This document shows, in pieces, positions 1 through 8,715 of a stretch of DNA of 64,000 bases (within the stretch, counting starts at the first letter, position 1; each line of letters opens with the position of its first letter). The notes under the pieces are model-generated. The model was not told the origin of the DNA, searched no databases, and saw only the letters and a list, made by a program, of their open reading frames with translations. Both the position numbers and the translations under genes were made by a program. The stretch is taken from positions 682,001-746,000 of the forward strand of contig NZ_CP072844.1 of NCBI RefSeq assembly GCF_017948405.1, read 5' to 3'. The stretch is from Psychrosphaera aestuarii. Lineage in GTDB: Bacteria > Pseudomonadota > Gammaproteobacteria > Enterobacterales > Alteromonadaceae.

Positions 1-1
1 T

Positions 2-268
2 GGTGTATATGCAGGTTTGCTTATGGGATTTTTAACTTGGCTTATGTTCTTGTTAATGCCACTTGCATCGTCAACAGACCCAGGCAGTCAAAGCTCGGTG
101 ATTAGCCAAGGTGTCATCATCTCACTTATTGCAAATAGCGTAGGTTATTACATCTTTTCTTTGCTCGCGAACGACTCATTGACAAAATTCAAGCGACTGC
201 ATTTGTTTATCCTAATACCCGTGCTGATTTGTCCGGCCAAAAATTACGTCATACTCAAGCCAGAGTAA
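2..268 (+). CDS. C-terminal part of a sodium:solute symporter-type membrane domain, probably the N-terminal half of a CrbS-like sensor kinase (partial, frameshifted)
   Basis: The reading frame enters from the left edge and encodes two hydrophobic helices of the kind that end an SSF/SLC5 transporter domain. It stops at 266-268. The reading that continues into the downstream kinase is in another frame: from 181 the next frame reads DKIQATAFVYPNTRADLSGQ and runs without a stop into the kinase at 229. One extra base near 179-181 would join the two into a single protein. In CrbS/CbrA-type sensors the SSF domain is joined in this way to a STAC, PAS and kinase module. I infer that this is the 5' part of that gene, broken by a real mutation or a sequence error. 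Confidence 0.7.
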   Translation, partial: GVYAGLLMGFLTWLMFLLMPLASSTDPGSQSSVISQGVIISLIANSVGYYIFSLLANDSLTKFKRLHLFILIPVLICPAKNYVILKPE

Positions 269-2145
269 AAGACTTACAAGATTTACTTATGACGTTTTTA
301 GGCAGCGAACGCAGTGCCCAACTTTTTGTTGAGTACCAACAAGAGCATCGGCTTAACTTAAACGAAGATGACGACTTAACCCATCAATTTGTGAATTACT
401 GTGAACGAATGCTCGGCGGTGTTTTAGGTGCGTCATCGGCCCAGTCATTGGTAAATATTGTACTGTCCGGCAAGCAACTTGATGTGGAAGATGTGGTTAA
501 CTTCTTTGATGACACCACACAAGCATTAAAAAACAATCAGGCAATCTTATTTAGCTCTCTTGAGAACCTTAGCCAAGGCGTCAGTGTGGTAGACGCTAAT
601 TTGAATTTGGTCGCATGGAATAAAAGATATTTAGAGCTGTTTGAGTATCCTGATCATATGGTGCAAGTTGGCTTACCAATTAAAGAGTTGATTCGTTTTA
701 ATGCCGAGCGAGGCGAATGCGGACATGGCGAACTAGAAGACTTAGTCAATAAACGTCTATCGCACCTTAAAAGCGGCAAGAGTCACACCTTTATTCGCAG
801 AAGAACCGACGGTAAAGTGATTGAGATGGTGGGTAACCCTTTACCAACGGGCGGATTTGTTACGAGTTTTAACGACATTACCAGTTTTGTTGAAACCGAA
901 AAGGCCCTAAAGGATGCCAACATCAATTTAACAGATACCGTACAACGACGCGTTAATGAAATTAGTGAAATTGCCGAAGAGTTAAAAAAAGCCAAACAAG
1001 AAGCGGACGATGCTAACGCTTCTAAATCGAGATTTTTAGCACTGGCGAACCACGATGTTTTGCAACCTCTAAATGCAGCTCGTTTGTACTTGTCGTCATT
1101 AAGTGAAGATGCGCTAAACGCAGAACAGCAGGGCACATTAAATAAAGTCGATCAGTCACTATCGGCAATGGAAGACTTGTTATCCACTTTGTTGGAGATT
1201 TCAAAATTAGAACAAGGTGCGCTTAAACCAAGCCTGAGCCACTTTAAGCTAAGTACTATATTGGCACAGTTGTGTGATGAAATTTCCGCCCAATGTAAAG
1301 CAAAAAACCTAGAGTTTGTTCAGCATTGGCAAGATGTTACCGTGCATTGCGATGCAACCTACTTGCGTCGTATTTTACAAAACTTCTTATCAAATGCGGT
1401 TAAGTACACAGAAACAGGTAAGGTATTAGTTGGGCTACGTAAGGGTGGACAAGGTGTACGAATTGAGGTATGGGATACGGGAGAGGGCATTTCAAAAGCC
1501 GAGCACGATCGCGTGTTTGACGCCTTTTATCGAACCCATAGCGGCAGTGCCAAAGGTTTAGGGCTGGGGCTCAGTGTTGTTGAACGTATGAGTTCGCAAT
1601 TAAAATGCCCAATAAAAATGACTTCAAAGTTAGGTAAAGGTTCGTGTTTTGGTGTGACCGTACCGTTAGGATCAGAAAGTCTAACGATACAAAATAATCA
1701 GTTTGAACAATTTGAATCGAGCCAGTTTAATCAACTTAACGTTATTTGCATTGACGATGAAATTCAAAACTTAGACGCCACTAAAACCTTGCTCGAAAAA
1801 TGGCAATGCCAATGTTTATGTTTTTCGAGCGTTGAACAAGTCAGTGATTTTTTAGCCAGTTGTGCGCCTGATAGCTCAAACCCAAGCTTCACCAAACCCG
1901 ATGTATTGCTGGTGGACTATCAGCTAGTGCCATCTAATATAACCGGCTTAGAGCTTATTCAGTCTATCCGTTCACATTTTCAAGAAGCGATACCGGCCGC
2001 ATTGGTCACCGCAATGAAAGATGAGGAGCTCAAAGCGCAATGCGATGCGTTAGGGGTAAGGTACATGTTAAAACCGTTAAAACCAGCACCGTTAAAATCG
2101 TGGTTAAAGAGCCTTATTCAAAAAGCACAACGTGATGCAGACTAA
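229..2145 (+). CDS. crbS: Hybrid sensor histidine kinase/response regulator, CrbS-like (cytoplasmic part)
   Basis: The 638-residue reading from a TTG has a STAC-like linker (about 1-75), a PAS domain (about 107-220), a coiled coil, a HisKA domain with phospho-accepting His275 in ANHDVLQPLNAARL, an ATPase domain (N-box around 385-389, DTGEG 416-420, GLGLGL 443-448) and a C-terminal receiver domain (acidic DD 509-510, phospho-acceptor Asp563 in LLVDYQL). The true protein almost certainly starts further left with an SSF transporter domain (2-268, other frame). CrbS/CrbR in Vibrio and MxtR/ErdR in Pseudomonas turn on acs. Here a LuxR-type regulator and acs lie next door, convergent with this gene, which supports the same role. 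The TTG at 229 is probably not the natural start. The family assignment rests on domain order and context, not a database search. Confidence 0.82.
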   Translation: MSGQKLRHTQARVKDLQDLLMTFLGSERSAQLFVEYQQEHRLNLNEDDDLTHQFVNYCERMLGGVLGASSAQSLVNIVLSGKQLDVEDVVNFFDDTTQALKNNQAILFSSLENLSQGVSVVDANLNLVAWNKRYLELFEYPDHMVQVGLPIKELIRFNAERGECGHGELEDLVNKRLSHLKSGKSHTFIRRRTDGKVIEMVGNPLPTGGFVTSFNDITSFVETEKALKDANINLTDTVQRRVNEISEIAEELKKAKQEADDANASKSRFLALANHDVLQPLNAARLYLSSLSEDALNAEQQGTLNKVDQSLSAMEDLLSTLLEISKLEQGALKPSLSHFKLSTILAQLCDEISAQCKAKNLEFVQHWQDVTVHCDATYLRRILQNFLSNAVKYTETGKVLVGLRKGGQGVRIEVWDTGEGISKAEHDRVFDAFYRTHSGSAKGLGLGLSVVERMSSQLKCPIKMTSKLGKGSCFGVTVPLGSESLTIQNNQFEQFESSQFNQLNVICIDDEIQNLDATKTLLEKWQCQCLCFSSVEQVSDFLASCAPDSSNPSFTKPDVLLVDYQLVPSNITGLELIQSIRSHFQEAIPAALVTAMKDEELKAQCDALGVRYMLKPLKPAPLKSWLKSLIQKAQRDAD

Positions 2146-2220
2146 TTTGGTTGGCCTCTTTGGCTAGGAGCTTATCTTAGATAAGTGGGTAAGATGTTTG
2201 TTAAAATACTTTGTTAAAAG

Positions 2221-2871
2221 CTAGGCTGGCTCAACGGGAGTTAGTTGGAGTTTCTCAGCGAGCAATACCGCCTGAGTGCGGCTGTTAATCCCAAGTTTGC
2301 GGAAAATAGCGGTGATATGTGCTTTTATCGTTGCTTCCGTTACCTGCAACTCATAGGCAATTTGTTTGTTAAGCAAACCTTCGTGCAATAAGTAGAGCAC
2401 TTTGTATTGTTGTGGTGTGAGTTCAGCAACCCGATTGGCTAAATCAAGATCGTCCTTGCTCAATGCTTTAATTTTCCCAGCCATGCCTTCAGGTAACCAG
2501 CTATCGCCGTCTAAAATGCAGTTAATAGCACTAGCAATTTGCGCCGACGGTGACGACTTAGGAATAAATCCCATAGCACCAAAGCCCATAACTTTTGAAA
2601 TAACATCAAGCTGTTCAGAGCCAGAAATAACGGCTACAGGAATGTCAGGGAAGTCTTCGCGGATACGAATAATGCCGTACAGATCACCACTGCCCGGCAT
2701 GTGTAAGTCTAATAACACCAAATCAAGATCTGGGTTTTGATCAATTTGTTGAATGGTGGATTCTAACGAATCCGATTCGGCCACTTCCAAGTCTGCAAAT
2801 TGCAAACGTAAGGCACCAATAAGTGCCTCACGAAATAAAGGGTGATCATCTGCAATTAAAAAGTGAGCCAT
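2221..2871 (-). CDS. crbR: LuxR/NarL-family response regulator, CrbR-like
   Basis: 216 residues: an N-terminal receiver domain with the acidic pair Asp8-Asp9 and phospho-acceptor Asp55 (LLDLHMPG), then a LuxR-type helix-turn-helix at about 145-205 (LTPQQYKVLYLLHEGLLNKQIA ends the first helix pair, and VTEATIKAHI is the recognition region). The gene begins 24 bases after the acs stop on the same strand, so acs-crbR is probably one transcript. It converges with the hybrid kinase, its likely partner. In Vibrio and Pseudomonas the matching regulator activates acs when acetate must be taken up. If that holds here, it regulates its own operon. Confidence 0.88.
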   Translation of the reverse strand: MAHFLIADDHPLFREALIGALRLQFADLEVAESDSLESTIQQIDQNPDLDLVLLDLHMPGSGDLYGIIRIREDFPDIPVAVISGSEQLDVISKVMGFGAMGFIPKSSPSAQIASAINCILDGDSWLPEGMAGKIKALSKDDLDLANRVAELTPQQYKVLYLLHEGLLNKQIAYELQVTEATIKAHITAIFRKLGINSRTQAVLLAEKLQLTPVEPA

Positions 2872-2895
2872 AAATGATCCATTTGAGCAAAACTG

Positions 2896-4839
2896 CTATT
2901 TATTTAGTCTGTTCTCAATGATGTTATCAACAACACTCGGATCTGCCAAGGTGGAAATATCACCTAATTGATCATGCTCATTGGCAGCCACCTTGCGTAA
3001 AATACGACGCATAATTTTTCCTGAGCGTGTTTTAGGCAAACCAGGCGACCATTGAATCATATCTGGCGTAGCAATAGGGCTTAAGTCATGACGAACCCAA
3101 TCACGCACCGACTTAGTCAGCTCAGGCGTTATTTCCGTGCCCGATATTGGCGTTAAATAAACATAAATGCCTTGGCCTTTAATATCGTGCGGGTAACCCA
3201 CAACGGCAGCCTCAGCTACTTTTTCATGCGCCACTAAAGAGCTTTCAATTTCTGCCGTACCTAAGCGGTGACCAGACACATTTAGCACGTCATCAACGCG
3301 GCCAGTAATCCAGTAATAACCATCGGCATCGCGCTTACATCCATCGCCAGTAAAGTAAACATTGTCGTAGGCCGAAAAGTAAGTTTGACCAAAACGTTCG
3401 TGATCGCCATGAATAGAACGAGCTTGTCCAGGCCACGAATCTTTAATGATGAGGTTACCTTCAGCTTCGCCTTCTAATTCATTACCATCACTATCTACGA
3501 GTGCCGGTTGTACACCAAAAAATGGTAACGTTGCTGAGCCAGGTTTTAAATCTGTCGTACCCGCAAGTGGCGTGATCATCGCGCCGCCCGTTTCAGTTTG
3601 CCACCAGGTATCTACAATCTGACACTTCTTCTCGCCCACTTTTTCGTAATACCATTGCCATGCTTCAGGGTTTATTGGCTCGCCAACGGTACCAAGTAAT
3701 CTTAGTGAGTCGCGTGTTGAATCTTGTGCGGCTAAATCACCTTTACACATCAAGGCTCTAATCGCGGTGGGCGCGGTATATAAAATACTAATTTGATGCT
3801 TATCAATAATTTGACCAATTCTACGCTCGTCTGGATAGGTAGGCACGCCTTCAAACATTACCGTCGTTGCGCCATTAGCCAGTGGCCCGTATACAATGTA
3901 TGTGTGGCCGGTAATCCAGCCTACATCAGCGGCACACCAATACACTTCGCCAGGTTTGTAGTTAAATATCTTTTCATGGGTCATCGACGCCCACACTAAA
4001 TAACCGCCAGAAGTGTGAACTAAGCCTTTCGGTTTACCAGTAGAGCCAGAGGTATAAAGTACAAACAAAGGATCTTCCGCGTTCATTTCTTCTGGTTCAC
4101 AGGTCATGGCGCAGTTTGATACTAAGTCATGCCACCACACTTGTGTGGTTGCGAGCGGATTGATTGGCGCACCGTTATTAAATACAACAGTGTGTTTAAT
4201 ACAATTAACGTCATCACGCTCTAGCGCTTCTTCAACGTTTTCCTTAAGTGGTAATGGCTTGCCACCACGTTTGTTTACATCGGCAGTGATAACAACGCTA
4301 GCACCACAATCTATAATTCGGTCGGCAATCGCGTTAGGAGAAAAACCAGCAAAAACAACAGAGTGAATAGCGCCAATCCGAGCACACGCTAACATGGCAT
4401 AAGCAGCTTGAGGCACCATTGGCATGTAAATAATGACACGGTCGCCTTTTTTAACGCCAAGTTTTTTCAGGCCATTAGCTAGTTTACAAACCTCGTCATG
4501 CAGTTCTTGGTAGCTTACGCGTTTATCAACGCCTGGAGAGTCGCCTTCCCAAATAATAGCCGTGTCTTTTGCGCGTGTTGGCAGGTGACGGTCAATACAG
4601 TTGGCACTAACATTTAACGTGCCATCTTCAAACCATTTAACTGATACGTTGTCTTTTTTAAATGAGGTGTTTTTTACTTTGGTATAGGGTTTCATCCAAT
4701 CAAGACGCAAACCTTGTTCGCCCCAAAACTCATTTGGGTGATTGATAGAAGATTGATAAAGCACTTTGTACTCTTCCATTGAAAGTGCGTTGTCGTGTTT
4801 ATATTCAAAATCCGCAACGGGATACAAGCTAGCAGTCAT
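2896..4839 (-). CDS. acs: Acetyl-CoA synthetase (AMP-forming)
   Basis: 647 residues, the usual length for Acs. It activates acetate with ATP and CoA to acetyl-CoA in the cytoplasm. The ANL adenylation signature [15 protein letters not shown] is present, followed by a family-typical core ([20 protein letters not shown]). The C-terminal motif [11 protein letters not shown] carries the catalytic lysine (Lys608), which in other bacteria is switched off by acetylation. The start is the ATG giving [14 protein letters not shown]. The gene is followed at 24 bases by the CrbR-like regulator and is divergent from a porin gene. Inverted repeats 60-95 bases upstream of the start are candidate regulator sites. 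Confidence 0.97.
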   Translation of the reverse strand: MTASLYPVADFEYKHDNALSMEEYKVLYQSSINHPNEFWGEQGLRLDWMKPYTKVKNTSFKKDNVSVKWFEDGTLNVSANCIDRHLPTRAKDTAIIWEGDSPGVDKRVSYQELHDEVCKLANGLKKLGVKKGDRVIIYMPMVPQAAYAMLACARIGAIHSVVFAGFSPNAIADRIIDCGASVVITADVNKRGGKPLPLKENVEEALERDDVNCIKHTVVFNNGAPINPLATTQVWWHDLVSNCAMTCEPEEMNAEDPLFVLYTSGSTGKPKGLVHTSGGYLVWASMTHEKIFNYKPGEVYWCAADVGWITGHTYIVYGPLANGATTVMFEGVPTYPDERRIGQIIDKHQISILYTAPTAIRALMCKGDLAAQDSTRDSLRLLGTVGEPINPEAWQWYYEKVGEKKCQIVDTWWQTETGGAMITPLAGTTDLKPGSATLPFFGVQPALVDSDGNELEGEAEGNLIIKDSWPGQARSIHGDHERFGQTYFSAYDNVYFTGDGCKRDADGYYWITGRVDDVLNVSGHRLGTAEIESSLVAHEKVAEAAVVGYPHDIKGQGIYVYLTPISGTEITPELTKSVRDWVRHDLSPIATPDMIQWSPGLPKTRSGKIMRRILRKVAANEHDQLGDISTLADPSVVDNIIENRLNK

Positions 4840-4897
4840 GTCAATTACCTTTGTTTAAACTATCACCTAAATTCATCGTAACTGTTTTAAAGCTTTA

Positions 4898-4935
4898 GGT
4901 CTAAAAAAGGTATTAGACCATAGTCGAATAGACTA
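4898..4935. promoter_or_regulatory. Two inverted repeats in the divergent acs/porin intergenic region
   Basis: GGTCTAA at 4898-4904 is the exact reverse complement of TTAGACC at 4913-4919. It is followed at once by TAGTC (4921-4925) and GACTA (4931-4935), again inverted. The repeats sit about 60-95 bases upstream of acs and 110-150 bases upstream of the porin, where a dimeric activator could bind. Binding by the adjacent CrbR-like protein is inference only. Confidence 0.35.
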
Positions 4936-4984
4936 AAGACTAATTGTGCATTTATATAGCCAATAGATACTGTGATGCAGTGTT

Positions 4985-5017
4985 GAGGAGGCAAGTGAGA
5001 GTTGGGTCTTGCTCCTC
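4985..5017 (+). promoter_or_regulatory. Stem-loop in the 5' leader of the porin gene
   Basis: GAGGAGGCAAG (4985-4995) pairs with CTTGCTCCTC (5008-5017), leaving one bulged G and a 12-base loop. It ends 28 bases before the porin ATG and has no T-tract after it, so it looks like a leader hairpin (mRNA stability or control) rather than a terminator. Confidence 0.4.
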
Positions 5018-5045
5018 ATATAATAAATAAACTTGGGGAAGCAGG

Positions 5046-6089
5046 ATGAAAAACGCGAACAAACTACTTTTGGTGTCGATGTTAGGCTTAGGAATGGGCT
5101 TTAGCACGATAGCCAATGCCGCCTACGAAATTCAAATTAGTGACGATCAAAAAATTAAATTTGGTGGTTATATAAAAATTGATGGCCGTTATGTTGATGG
5201 TGATATCGCTTATCGAGACTTTTGGATTGGTTCCGGTACGGTTTTGGCTGAAGATGTATCGCAATTTAAAATGTTTGCCAATGAGTCACGTATTAATACG
5301 ACATATAGCAATGGCGACGTAACGGCATTTGTCGAGATGGACTTTTTTGGTGGCGGCGGGAACGAAATTATTTCAAATTCATCGCATCCGCGTTTACGTC
5401 ATGCCTTTATTAAATACAAAGACGTATTAATTGGTCAAACGTGGACCACCTTTATGAATACCTCAGCACTTGCTGAAACTGCAGACTTTGCAGGCCCAAT
5501 GGTAGGCGAGGCTTTTGTTCGTAATAACCAAGTGAGATACACCAATGGTAATTGGCAGTTTGCGATTGAAAACCCAGAGTCATACGGTGGTGATCCAACG
5601 CAAGATGTTATGCCAGATGTGGTAGCAAAATATAACTTCAAAGGCGACTGGGGTAATGTTTCAGTGGCTGGATTATTTAGACAGCTGCATACACCAATGG
5701 ATAACAGCGAAACAGCATTTGGTATATCGGTAGCCGGTAAGATTGTAACAACTGGCAAAGACGATTTTCGTTTCCAAATTCACACAGGCAATGTAGGCCG
5801 TTATGTTGGTGTAACGGCAGCGCAAGACATAGTTGGCGAAGAAGCTGAGGAGTCGACTAGCTACATGGTTGCTTATCGCCATTTTTGGAACGAGGATACT
5901 CGAAGCTCAGTCTTTTATGGCAATATCACCACAGATAAAACCGACGTAGACAGAACCCATTGGGGAGTAAATGTATTTAAAAACTATACATCGAACCTCG
6001 CTATTGGCGTAGAAGTGGGTAGCTTTGAAATGGCCGAACAAAACGCCGAATCAACTTACGTTCAATTTAGTGCTAAATACAATTTGTAA
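5046..6089 (+). CDS. DcaP-like trimeric outer-membrane porin
   Basis: 347 residues with a signal peptide (cleavage after ANA, about residue 25) and then alternating beta-strand sequence. The start of the mature part, IKFGGYIKIDGRYVDGD, followed by a segment with DFWIGSG and ESRINTTY, resembles DcaP-family porins. These form outer-membrane channels for negatively charged small molecules. The protein ends in an aromatic/hydrophobic strand (VQFSAKYNL), as beta-barrel proteins do. A strong ribosome site (GGGGAAGCAGG) precedes the ATG. It is divergent from acs, and a role in carboxylate uptake under shared control is an inference. A bidirectional terminator follows. Confidence 0.78.
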   Translation: MKNANKLLLVSMLGLGMGFSTIANAAYEIQISDDQKIKFGGYIKIDGRYVDGDIAYRDFWIGSGTVLAEDVSQFKMFANESRINTTYSNGDVTAFVEMDFFGGGGNEIISNSSHPRLRHAFIKYKDVLIGQTWTTFMNTSALAETADFAGPMVGEAFVRNNQVRYTNGNWQFAIENPESYGGDPTQDVMPDVVAKYNFKGDWGNVSVAGLFRQLHTPMDNSETAFGISVAGKIVTTGKDDFRFQIHTGNVGRYVGVTAAQDIVGEEAEESTSYMVAYRHFWNEDTRSSVFYGNITTDKTDVDRTHWGVNVFKNYTSNLAIGVEVGSFEMAEQNAESTYVQFSAKYNL

Positions 6090-6110
6090 TTACGCAGATC
6101 ATGAAATAAA

Positions 6111-6136
6111 AAAAGAGAAGCAAAGGCTTCTCTTTT
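6111..6136. terminator. Bidirectional rho-independent terminator
   Basis: AAAAGAGAAGC (6111-6121) pairs with GCTTCTCTTTT (6126-6136) around a four-base loop. A T-run follows on the plus strand and an A-run precedes it, so it can serve both the porin and the convergent gene that ends at 6151. Confidence 0.85.
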
Positions 6137-6150
6137 TTATTGCCGAGTGA

Positions 6151-7821
6151 TTACATTAAATTAAATAAGGGCATATCAAAGGCAACAAACAATAACATTC
6201 TGCTTTCACTGCTTGCTTGCTCGTCAAATTTAGCGCCTTTTTGATAAGCAACACCAACCACTAACGGCCACTTCTGTAGTCCATAACTAACGGCCAAAGA
6301 AGGCGCAAATATTTCATCCACCTCAAAGTCTTGCTCAATACCATTTAGCTTTAAGTTGATGGGATAACCAAAATCAAAAGGCGCAACCATAATACTCAGT
6401 GCCCCTTCGTTTAAGCCTAGCCAGTCGCGATCAACGGTGTATTCCAAACCAATAGGCACATAAAAGCCATTGTTATGACTTTCACTATTCGAACTTGCTA
6501 AATCATTAGACTTCATATTGTACGCGGCACCAAAATATGAGGTGACCATCAAGTGCGGCTCCGGTGTTCGCTTTTGCCAAAAACCCGTGGCTGGCAGAGC
6601 AAAGGTCGATAAAATCCCTTTAACTTCATCAGCCGTGTTCGCATCACTTAACAAAGCAAAAAATTGAATATGTTTGGATAGTTTCCACAATTCTTGGTTT
6701 TCAGTGTCATTAGGATGTTGCACCTTCCACCATTTTTTTATCAAAGCTAGGGCTTGTTGTGCTAACTCAGACGTAGACTGTTGATTATTTTGAGTATTTG
6801 ATTGCACAGCCTTTACACTGTCATAAAGTTTTTTAATTGGGCTGATTAAGGCTTTGTAATCAGCCAACAAGGTTTCAATATCACCAGAATCTGGCAGTAC
6901 CGCCATGTCATTTATCAAATAAGCCTGCGCATCAAAGCCGGGTTGCAAACTAAACGTTGTGATCAGTTGCTGAACAAAATGTTCACGGCTGGTACAAGCT
7001 TGAGGACTTTGAGTATTGGCTTTTTCACAAACGGCTTGCCAAGCTTCAGACTCAGTTGGAAACTTAGTTAACAATTGGGCAGAAGGGCGTAAATCCGCTT
7101 GGTGCTTTTTAACGTGCTCAAGCCAGGTTTTTAAGGTGTCAGGTAAGGCGGTTAAGCCATTAATTTGTTGGGTAAATTGAAGATAGTTAAAGCGAGGTAA
7201 GTTACAAATACTGCCAGTCTCGCTAGGCGTGTAGGCTTTAAATACGGCTAAACTGGCCAGCAATTCCTCAAAAGGTTGATAAAAGGCCTGCATTTTTTTG
7301 CGTGACTCAGAATCAGCGTCAAACATAGTCACTGTTAATGGCGAATAAGCTGTTGCGCCTGTCGTTGTCGTGTACCGAATATCTAGTTGCTGCATAATAC
7401 CGATGACGGTATTGGCAATAGGCACTTGTTTGTTGCCGAAGTTAACATTAGCTTCGATTTCTTTTGCGAAACTACGAACCAGCAGGGTTTCCATGTCATT
7501 TCGAATCGCATTTTGCCACTGCGCTTTAGAACTGATAAAAATCTTTAAAGTCCCTTGTTGATAGCTGTTTAGCGTGTCGTAAGTGGTTGGAAAGTAACAC
7601 TGTAAATTTTTGTTATCACGGATACTTTGCTCGTATAAATACAAAGCAGTGTCTTGTGCTCGTTCTAATAAAAAGTCGGCTACGCCATTAATGCGCGCAC
7701 TATGATTTTGGTTTTGTTGAGTAGTAGAAGTATTAGCGTGAATTGAGTTTGAAAAGAGTGATAAAAGCAGTACGACAGTATAAAGCTGTATCAACCCTGA
7801 TTTAAGCTTAAATAGGCGCAT
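6151..7821 (-). CDS. Exported protein of unknown function with a barrel-like C-terminus
   Basis: I do not recognise this family. The 556-residue product starts MRLFKLKSGLIQ and has a signal peptide ending about residue 29 (SIHA). The middle 350 residues are mostly helical, Gln/Thr-rich, with four cysteines (one in LQCYFP, the others near SICNL, AVCEKA and QACTSR). From about residue 440 the sequence changes to alternating strands (NNGFYVPIGLEYTVDRDW, LAVSYGLQKWPLVVGVAY, RMLLFVAFDMPLF), the look of a partial outer-membrane barrel. An envelope location is likely. The gene is alone on its strand and convergent with the porin. Confidence 0.7.
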   Translation of the reverse strand: MRLFKLKSGLIQLYTVVLLLSLFSNSIHANTSTTQQNQNHSARINGVADFLLERAQDTALYLYEQSIRDNKNLQCYFPTTYDTLNSYQQGTLKIFISSKAQWQNAIRNDMETLLVRSFAKEIEANVNFGNKQVPIANTVIGIMQQLDIRYTTTTGATAYSPLTVTMFDADSESRKKMQAFYQPFEELLASLAVFKAYTPSETGSICNLPRFNYLQFTQQINGLTALPDTLKTWLEHVKKHQADLRPSAQLLTKFPTESEAWQAVCEKANTQSPQACTSREHFVQQLITTFSLQPGFDAQAYLINDMAVLPDSGDIETLLADYKALISPIKKLYDSVKAVQSNTQNNQQSTSELAQQALALIKKWWKVQHPNDTENQELWKLSKHIQFFALLSDANTADEVKGILSTFALPATGFWQKRTPEPHLMVTSYFGAAYNMKSNDLASSNSESHNNGFYVPIGLEYTVDRDWLGLNEGALSIMVAPFDFGYPINLKLNGIEQDFEVDEIFAPSLAVSYGLQKWPLVVGVAYQKGAKFDEQASSESRMLLFVAFDMPLFNLM

Positions 7822-8002
7822 AATATTTTCCTTAATGGCCAGATAGAATTATTAGCATACTCTTCTGGTTAAATAATGCACGATTTGATTTTTGCTTGCT
7901 GTTCAACGGCTACACGTTTGATCTTTTGTCGCTAAAGTTTAGTATTCCTATTAAAATTATTTTAGTGCCTGCTCAGGTATTCAATTATTTAAAGGATCCA
8001 TA

Positions 8003-8638
8003 ATGAAACTCGAAAACCTATTATCAATCAAACCGCTACTACTTACATCTGTATTGGCTATGTCAGTATTTGGATCATCCTTTCAAGCATTAGCCGGCCA
8101 TCATAAAAATAGTGTCTACGAATTGAAAAGCAAACAATCTTTACTTACGTTTTTCTCAATAAAAAGCGGCAGTATTGGTGAAGTTCATGAATTTAAGTCG
8201 TTAAATGGCCACATCGATAAAGAAGGGTTAGCGACAATAACAATAGACTTAACGAGCGTTGAAACCGGCATCGAAATTCGAAACGAACGCATGAAGTCTA
8301 TGCTTTTTAACACAAACGAATTTACCACGGCCCAAGTGCAAACCGAGGTTTCTCTAGATGCACTTAAAGCGCTAAAAGTTGGTGAATCATTTCATCGTCA
8401 CGTACCGGTTACCCTAAACTTGCACGGCCAAAGCCAAAAGTTGATCGCTCATTCAGACGTGGTAAAGATAGCCGACAATAAAATTGTGATTTACAGCACC
8501 AAACCAGCGGTAGTGGATGCGTCACAGTTTGGACTGGTTGATGGCATTGCCGCCTTGCAAAAAATTGCGGGCTTACCGTCAATTGCTACATCGGTTCCGG
8601 TCACCTTTAAGTTAACTTTTGAACTACCTAGCAAGTAA
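8003..8638 (+). CDS. YceI-family periplasmic protein
   Basis: 211 residues with a signal peptide (cleavage near residue 31, QALAGHH). The rest matches the YceI lipocalin-like fold: a first strand YELKSKQSLLTFFSIKSG, then a block with GHIDKEGLATITIDLTSVETGI, the conserved NERMKSMLFNTNEF and the final VPVTFKLTFELP. YceI proteins bind isoprenoid-like lipids such as polyprenyl chains in the periplasm, and the physiological role is poorly known. The ribosome site AAAGGA lies 8 bases before the ATG. The gene stands alone between two minus-strand genes. Confidence 0.85.
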   Translation: MKLENLLSIKPLLLTSVLAMSVFGSSFQALAGHHKNSVYELKSKQSLLTFFSIKSGSIGEVHEFKSLNGHIDKEGLATITIDLTSVETGIEIRNERMKSMLFNTNEFTTAQVQTEVSLDALKALKVGESFHRHVPVTLNLHGQSQKLIAHSDVVKIADNKIVIYSTKPAVVDASQFGLVDGIAALQKIAGLPSIATSVPVTFKLTFELPSK

Positions 8639-8715
8639 TACAACTAGTTACCAAGTAAATACCAGCTAACAGGTAAATACCAAGCACTAGGTATTTAAGC
8701 ACCAAATCAAATTAG

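Noticed and set aside
170..190. Programmed ribosomal frameshift joining the transporter and kinase parts of the sensor
   Set aside because: No slippery heptamer or downstream structure is evident, and the other two breaks in the window suggest simple base loss.
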